A DNA stretch of 64,000 nucleotides from the NCBI GenBank assembly GCA_014529385.2, contig CM043971.1, forward strand, positions 33,623,709-33,687,708, written 5' to 3'. Below the pieces are notes generated by a model. It worked only from the letters and a program-made list of their open reading frames with translations. It did no database searches and was not told where the DNA came from. Origin of the DNA: Adiantum capillus-veneris (Eukaryota > Streptophyta > Polypodiopsida > Polypodiales > Pteridaceae). Below, in pieces: positions 58,186 to 64,000 of this stretch; positions within the stretch are counted from its first letter, which is position 1, and the number at the start of each line of letters is the position of its first letter. The translations under genes and the position numbers were made by a program.

Positions 58186-58693
58186 CTATCCTACCTGTAC
58201 TGGCACAATGTATGTGTTTCGCTCGCTTTGAGTATATTTAGCTTTACTTTCCTCATTGAAGATCTCAAAATTATCACTCAAGTCTATCGCATCTAAACTG
58301 CATGCTTCCCAAGTCATGTGTTTTTTGCTGTACAAAATAGCACGCAAATCTTTGTTTAATAGCCCCTCTAGAAACAATGAGACTAGTCTTTCCTCGGTTG
58401 GAATCTCCAACTTTGGGCATCTGTCGATGTACTGCCTCATTCGACTCATGCTATCTTTGACAATTTCTTCTTGTTTCTATTTAAAACTATAGATTTGTGC
58501 CACAATGCTATGCTTTATGCCCATTAGGACAAGTAGCGACAAATATCATGGCCAAAGTGGGCAAGTGAGTTATCGATCCAAGAGATATCGTTTGGAACCA
58601 AGTCAAGGCTTTGCCCTCCAAGGTCATCCCAAATCCCTCAAACAGTGTATGAAAATCGGTTATGTGCTCAGCTCTCAAAACCTGTCTGGCCAA
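58186..58693 (-). pseudogene. Element C gag capsid domain
   Basis: FHTLFEGFGMTLEGKALTWF and QTISLGSITHLPTLAMIFVA (58693-58508) and, after a frame change, MSRMRQYIDRCPKLEIPTEE, LVSLFLEGLLNKDLRAILY (58449-58330) match the retrotransposon gag family, which forms the capsid. Stops separate the two halves. A linker with WTNHDTHECYYKPKYDGNVQ follows near 58010-57950. Confidence 0.8.
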
Positions 58694-58699
58694 ATGGTC

Positions 58700-60930
58700 A
58701 TATGGGTTCCTATAACCTAGTTTTGGAAATCTGTTGGTCTGACTCTATGATTGTGTTCAACACCCAGTCTCTCCCTTCTAGCCGATGTTTCTCCCATTAA
58801 TCCCTCAAACCAGCTATGTGACTCATGTGGACCTCTTCTCGTCCTCATGTCACTCATTCCTCCCCTATTATAGGTTGTTTCCGGCTTTCTTTCTTTGTTG
58901 ACATCATTGAGGTGGATAATCCTTACTATGCTTCCTCATTGATTGGCCATGCTATCATAAGTTCTAGCATTTGGATCCACATCCCGATAGGTTTCCTACA
59001 GTTCCCATGATCACTTCACAAATTGAGTGTCCCTGGTACTTGGTTTGTTCAATCTCCTTCGGAGTCATTATGACATATTATTGTTGTAACAATCCCTAAA
59101 GAGATGAGCAAGAAGTTTTGCTTACACCTTTTCCTTAATTTGAAAATGTACACAATTTTCAAGGGCGTCAGTTGTCCTAATTTGGCATGGTTAGCCCATA
59201 CCAAATCCTTAATATTGTTTTCTTCCCAGTAAAAAACTCCAAATCTTTGCTTATCAGTGGGGATGCGTTTCAATGGTGGTCTAGAATCTATATTTTATCA
59301 CACAATTGGGGTCTCCACAACTTGCCAAAGTCAATCCTGGTGTCAAAATGACAAAACTGCTTTTCTGGTGGGAGATTTATCTTTGGCGTGCTTAATATAA
59401 ATCTTCTCTATTTCACACATTACCTGTTTTGGTTGCCGCCATTGATGTCTCACCCACATTGATGTCTCCATCATCATCTCTTCTGTGACATCTACCATCA
59501 TGTTGGTTATCACATTAACTTCTGCTATCATGTCTAGCATTGCCACTATTTTTGGGTTCTTCTTTCATCACAGCCTTATGATCTCCCTTTGTCATTAGGG
59601 ACATATAGCCTACTGAAGGTGGAAGCTAAAATCTTACTTTTTTGTTTCTCCTTTTTTGAAGTCTTGTTTTTAGTGGGAAGAACAACATGAATGAATGTTG
59701 CTACATACACTTTTGATGAAATACTATTTAAGCTCAACACCATTCTATGCGGCTTTCAACAAACAATTATTACAAGTAACCAGTGCCTCTTTTGGCGATG
59801 TCTATTGCCTAACAAAGGGCTGGGGTGGTATGCTGTTGGGTTGAGCACTTGGGGACCACAAGCGTTTTGGAAGGGGTTTTGCGCTAAAGATGGGAGGAGA
59901 ATCGACTCTATAGCTTGTGGTTGGTGGCTTTATAGTAATTCCTCACTGAGCATACCATAAATCTTAAAATTTAATGGTCGTTGATGACCAAGATGCAGTT
60001 ACTATTGATGAGAACCTAATGTTGGGTGTAATGGAAACGGCCTAGGAGCATTGAAAATAGCGGAATTAAGAGAATTGTAGTGAGCATTTTTATCAGACTA
60101 CTTTGAGAAAATAGAGGGTGAACTTGATTAGAGGCAACAACATAATCATTATACTTAATTAACTTGGCATGAACAATAATTTGTAAGAGAGAGAATTAGA
60201 GAACTTGACAACAATTGAGGACCGAATTTATGTGGAGCCGGACCCCCTCCAAAAGGCTTTTGTATTATAATTTCTCCCACAAATAGAGACTTGGTACAAT
60301 ACAAGCTTTGTGTTCCTTGGGACCTTGATTGTGCAATGAAGATAGAGGGATTCATGCACCACAATTATTCCCGTAACTTACCAAAATGAAAGAATAACTT
60401 GTCCCCGGCCTTAGTCCCAAGGCCCAAACACCTTCCAAGGTGGAGAGAGCTAGCAAGTCATGAGGGTAGGGAAGAGGAAGAAGAACATTCTCACAAGAAG
60501 TGAAATAGCTCCTTACTCAGTTTTCTTGCTTAGCATAGCATAATAATGAAGATAGAGAAGATGGAAAGCTTTAGCATTGAAGCATGTCCCTTGGTTGGAT
60601 TTGCATTCCATAGCCAAGAGTGTTGGTGTAGGCTCTCAACTTCTCAACAATCTTGGAGAAGGAGATGGAGTTCTTGCACTTTCACCAAGTGAGAATGAGC
60701 ACACGTGAGTGTGTGTGAGAGAGATTATACCCCCAAGCACACCCCCAACTTGCCTTGGTTGACCCCTCCTTTTAGCTTATGAATGAAATTGATTGGTACC
60801 CGACAAGCCTAGCCAATCACATGCTTTAGTCATATCAGGCAACAATGCTAGCATTAAGACAAGTGTCCTTCGGGCTCGCCCCCCCATATGTAGGGACCCT
60901 TGTTGACTTTTGGAACACCTTAAGCCCCTC
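58700..60930. other. Element C leader and unassigned sequence
   Basis: 58700-59270 is probably the leader of element C. From 59270 to 60930 no coding or repeat feature was recognised. Confidence 0.4.
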
Positions 60931-60937
60931 AAGCACC

Positions 60938-61015
60938 TTAGTCATGAAGAACCTCAAGCACCTTAGTCATCAATCACGACAAGCACCTTAGTCAGCAAGC
61001 ACGACAAGCACCTCA
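60938..61015. repeat. Short minisatellite, ~24-bp unit
   Basis: Three or four variants of 'caagcaccttagtcat' followed by 'gaagaacct' or 'caatcacga' in tandem. Confidence 0.85.
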
Positions 61016-63205
61016 AGCTTGGGCCGGGTTCCCACCTCAAGAACATCCCTAGCTTGCCTAAGGTCCTAGGTCTAAGGACTTTTAACACTAACCTTTGGAG
61101 GTCTTTAATGAAGCTAACCCTAAGGTCTTTAAGCTCCATTAGCTAGCATTGCTCTTTGACATATTATCTCTCATGTGGACCCATTGACTTTGTCCCCATG
61201 TTGAGATATATCCATAAGCACATGTGTATATTCTAACTCTTGTTCCCATTTATTCTCCCACATTAAATGATCAATTTAATATGAGAAAATCATTTGCGTT
61301 AGTTAGATATTAGATTTTATGATATTGGGACACTTGCTATGGATGATCATTGAGCGGATGCCTGTGCACTCTAAACAGTGGCACTATCACCCTTCACGCA
61401 CCTGCAAAGCACCTAGTGACTTTCCCTCTGATCTGCTGTCTCAATTCACCTAGGCTCTACCCTATGCAACAACCTCTCCTCTACACACGACTGTATCTCT
61501 TTGCTAAATTAGATCGATGGTGAGATCTGCTAACTCTTTGTCACTACAGTTAATGTTGGCTTCCAACTCCATGCAGGTGGTTCTCACACAAGAGGTGTAG
61601 GGAGTGTTTGGGGGCTGAAGTTGCACTCTATGCGTGTTTTTTTGTAGATTACCAAGAGCTATTCAGGCCGTAGCAGAAAACACATCAACAAAAAGTGATA
61701 AATTGATAGACTGGACATTAAATTTTGAAACACAAGCCTAGGGTTTTGATTCATCCACGTGGTTTACTGTATGGGATTCATTGACAGAAGCTCATTAGGC
61801 TTACCAAGTATTCAGCCTTCATCTTTTTCACTCATCTAGTTTGATCACAAACTTTAGAACACCATTGCACTCTTTGGGAGTCACATCAAACAACTACACA
61901 ATGTATATTTGTAGAGTGATCAAATCATTAAAAAATTTATTGTTGTACTTGTTATATACCACTTCATTTGCTCTTGGAAATCTATATGTCAATTCAATGT
62001 CTAAAGGACTTCCTAGATTTTCAAGCACCTCCATGTTTACTTCTCCTCTTGTCTTTTGAATACAGAAAGTGTTTGGAAGTTGTGTGTGTGATGTGAATCT
62101 TTTTGACCTGTTTTTTCATAGACCTAAATAGGAGGAGTTAGAAAGCTAAACACTTCCCTAGTGGAATAGTACTATAGATGATGTTACACATTTGTAAAGG
62201 TAGCATATATATTTTTGATATATCAATTTCATCCAAAATCGCCTGAACATCCCGTGCATGGAGTTGGTTCCCTTAGAAGGTTGTCAAGCTATTTGGCAAT
62301 GATATTTTGATAGTGCTTGTCATCCAAGAGGCTATAAATTCTCTTGTGATTCAATAAAAGATCATAAGTGTTTGGCCATTATAGCTAAAGGTTGCCCTTC
62401 TAGACGGACACATATTTTAGAACACATTTTTGATACACTGTACTTTATTTCATGAGAGCCATGTACATGAGCTGATGTAATTTTGATCCTAGGACTACTA
62501 CAAATATTTAAGTTGTAAATGTGTTATTATGTATGTAAAGCTCAAAGTAGCTGGCCAATGGCCATTTTTTAAAGCCCTAGGTATATAAGACAATAGCTCT
62601 AGTTTGAAAGGATGGTTTTATAGATGATAAAAGAGCTTTCCTTGTGTGTGATATCAAGCTCCTTCCCATCTCTACTTTGTAATCAACATAAGACTGATTA
62701 GGATATCTATTTCAAATTCTAAAACTTGCATTGTGTTCCTTTTCTCTTACTCTTTCTTTCAAGTGTAAGCATCTCAACTTTTGTGGTGGTTTGTGACGAA
62801 GTATCTGCGAGCCAAATTGTCAATTTTGAGTGCTTAAAGCTTTGCTTTATGTCATTTTGACTATAGGAGAGTGTTATTAGACCTTAGAGAACCTATTTGG
62901 ATAGTTTTGTTTTAGTTTTGATGACTTGGTTCATGATGGATAGTGATTTTTATACCTTGTTGGAATGTTGTCAAATTTTGTAAACTTGTCTCCTTAGACC
63001 TAGTATAGCTTCCCCTAAAGAATTCCATATCCATCTATGGAGGAACATAAATCACCATATATATCTTGTTGTAAGGGGAGATGGGGAGAACGATTGCTTG
63101 CTTCCAATTCCCAATTTTGCTTGCACCTCTGCTTGTCAACCTTTCACCATCCCTTCAAATTACAAAGTACTCACACACACCTAGATTATGGTAGCGCGCA
63201 TGCAT
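61016..63205. other. No gene seen
   Basis: AT-rich sequence with only short, unconvincing frames on both strands. No RNA gene or terminal repeat was recognised. Confidence 0.45.

Positions 63206-64000
<795 letters not shown>

Larger units (their letters stand above)
53497..59270 (-). mobile_element. Ty3/gypsy-like retroelement C, internally deleted
   Basis: Minus-strand order: leader (about 59270-58700), gag (58693-58186), gag tail, integrase remnant (57796-57259), integrase C-terminal region (about 57080-56950), a protease-like domain (about 56850-56480), W-x-P-K repeats (56240-55850), a coiled-coil region (55430-54903) and further frames to 53533, then a polypurine tract. RT, RNase H and the first integrase half are missing. 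Neither LTR pair nor target duplication could be established. Confidence 0.6.

Noticed and set aside
59691-59960. 89-codon plus-strand frame with many Trp and Cys
   Set aside because: No similarity recognised, no neighbours in frame, and composition as expected by chance.
60155-61250. LTR-like composition (short ordered strings, TATA-like and purine-rich bits) near 60.2-61.2 kb
   Set aside because: No partner repeat, primer site or polypurine tract was found in the window.

Overview
The window looks like repeat-dominated nuclear DNA from a land plant with a large genome. The evidence is Ty1/copia elements with initiator-Met-tRNA primer sites, Ty3/gypsy elements with long non-pol regions, a CACTA (En/Spm) DNA transposon, long CA/GA/CT microsatellites, and a gene with eukaryotic splice signals. 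A fern, lycophyte or gymnosperm would fit, but the sequence alone does not decide. No tRNA or rRNA gene and no intact host gene was recognised.

Layout. (1) 1-18.5 kb: an LTR retroelement (A), right part only, with zinc-knuckle and retropepsin-like coding but no polymerase seen. It is split by a minus-strand copia element (Copia1, 1227-13396, target duplication CCAAG). Copia1 is itself split by a plus-strand copia element (Copia2, 6693-11522, target duplication CGGTG). (2) 19.3-20.1 kb: a broken CCCH zinc-finger gene on the minus strand. (3) 20821-31896: an 11-kb Ty3/gypsy element (Gypsy2) with both LTRs, gag-PR-RT-RH-IN, and a further ~1,160-codon region after integrase. (4) 31.9-36 kb: microsatellites, a ~190-bp satellite-like array and exon-like remnants. 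(5) 35.2-45.6 kb: on the minus strand, a decayed multi-exon gene that appears to join a ParB-like N-terminal domain to a bacterial-type N4/N6 amino-methyltransferase domain. A 7.1-kb CACTA transposon (36013-43107, target duplication TTG) is inserted in it. (6) 46.4-48.1 kb: a small LTR element with no recognisable coding, sitting in the LTR remnant of element B (48.1-52.6 kb). (7) 53.5-59.3 kb: element C on the minus strand, with gag, integrase remnant, post-integrase protease-like domain and a long 3' region. (8) 59.3-64 kb: mostly featureless, with a short minisatellite and a CG/CA microsatellite.

Elements A, B and C share short 'W-[VIP]-P-K' repeats downstream of a retropepsin-like domain, and A and B also share a noncoding 3' tail, so they look like relatives. 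The most unusual items are the ParB-methyltransferase gene, the Gypsy2 accessory region with its almost exclusively TAG/TGA stops, and the foldback inside a Copia2 LTR. All coding calls rest on reading motifs by eye. No search was run.
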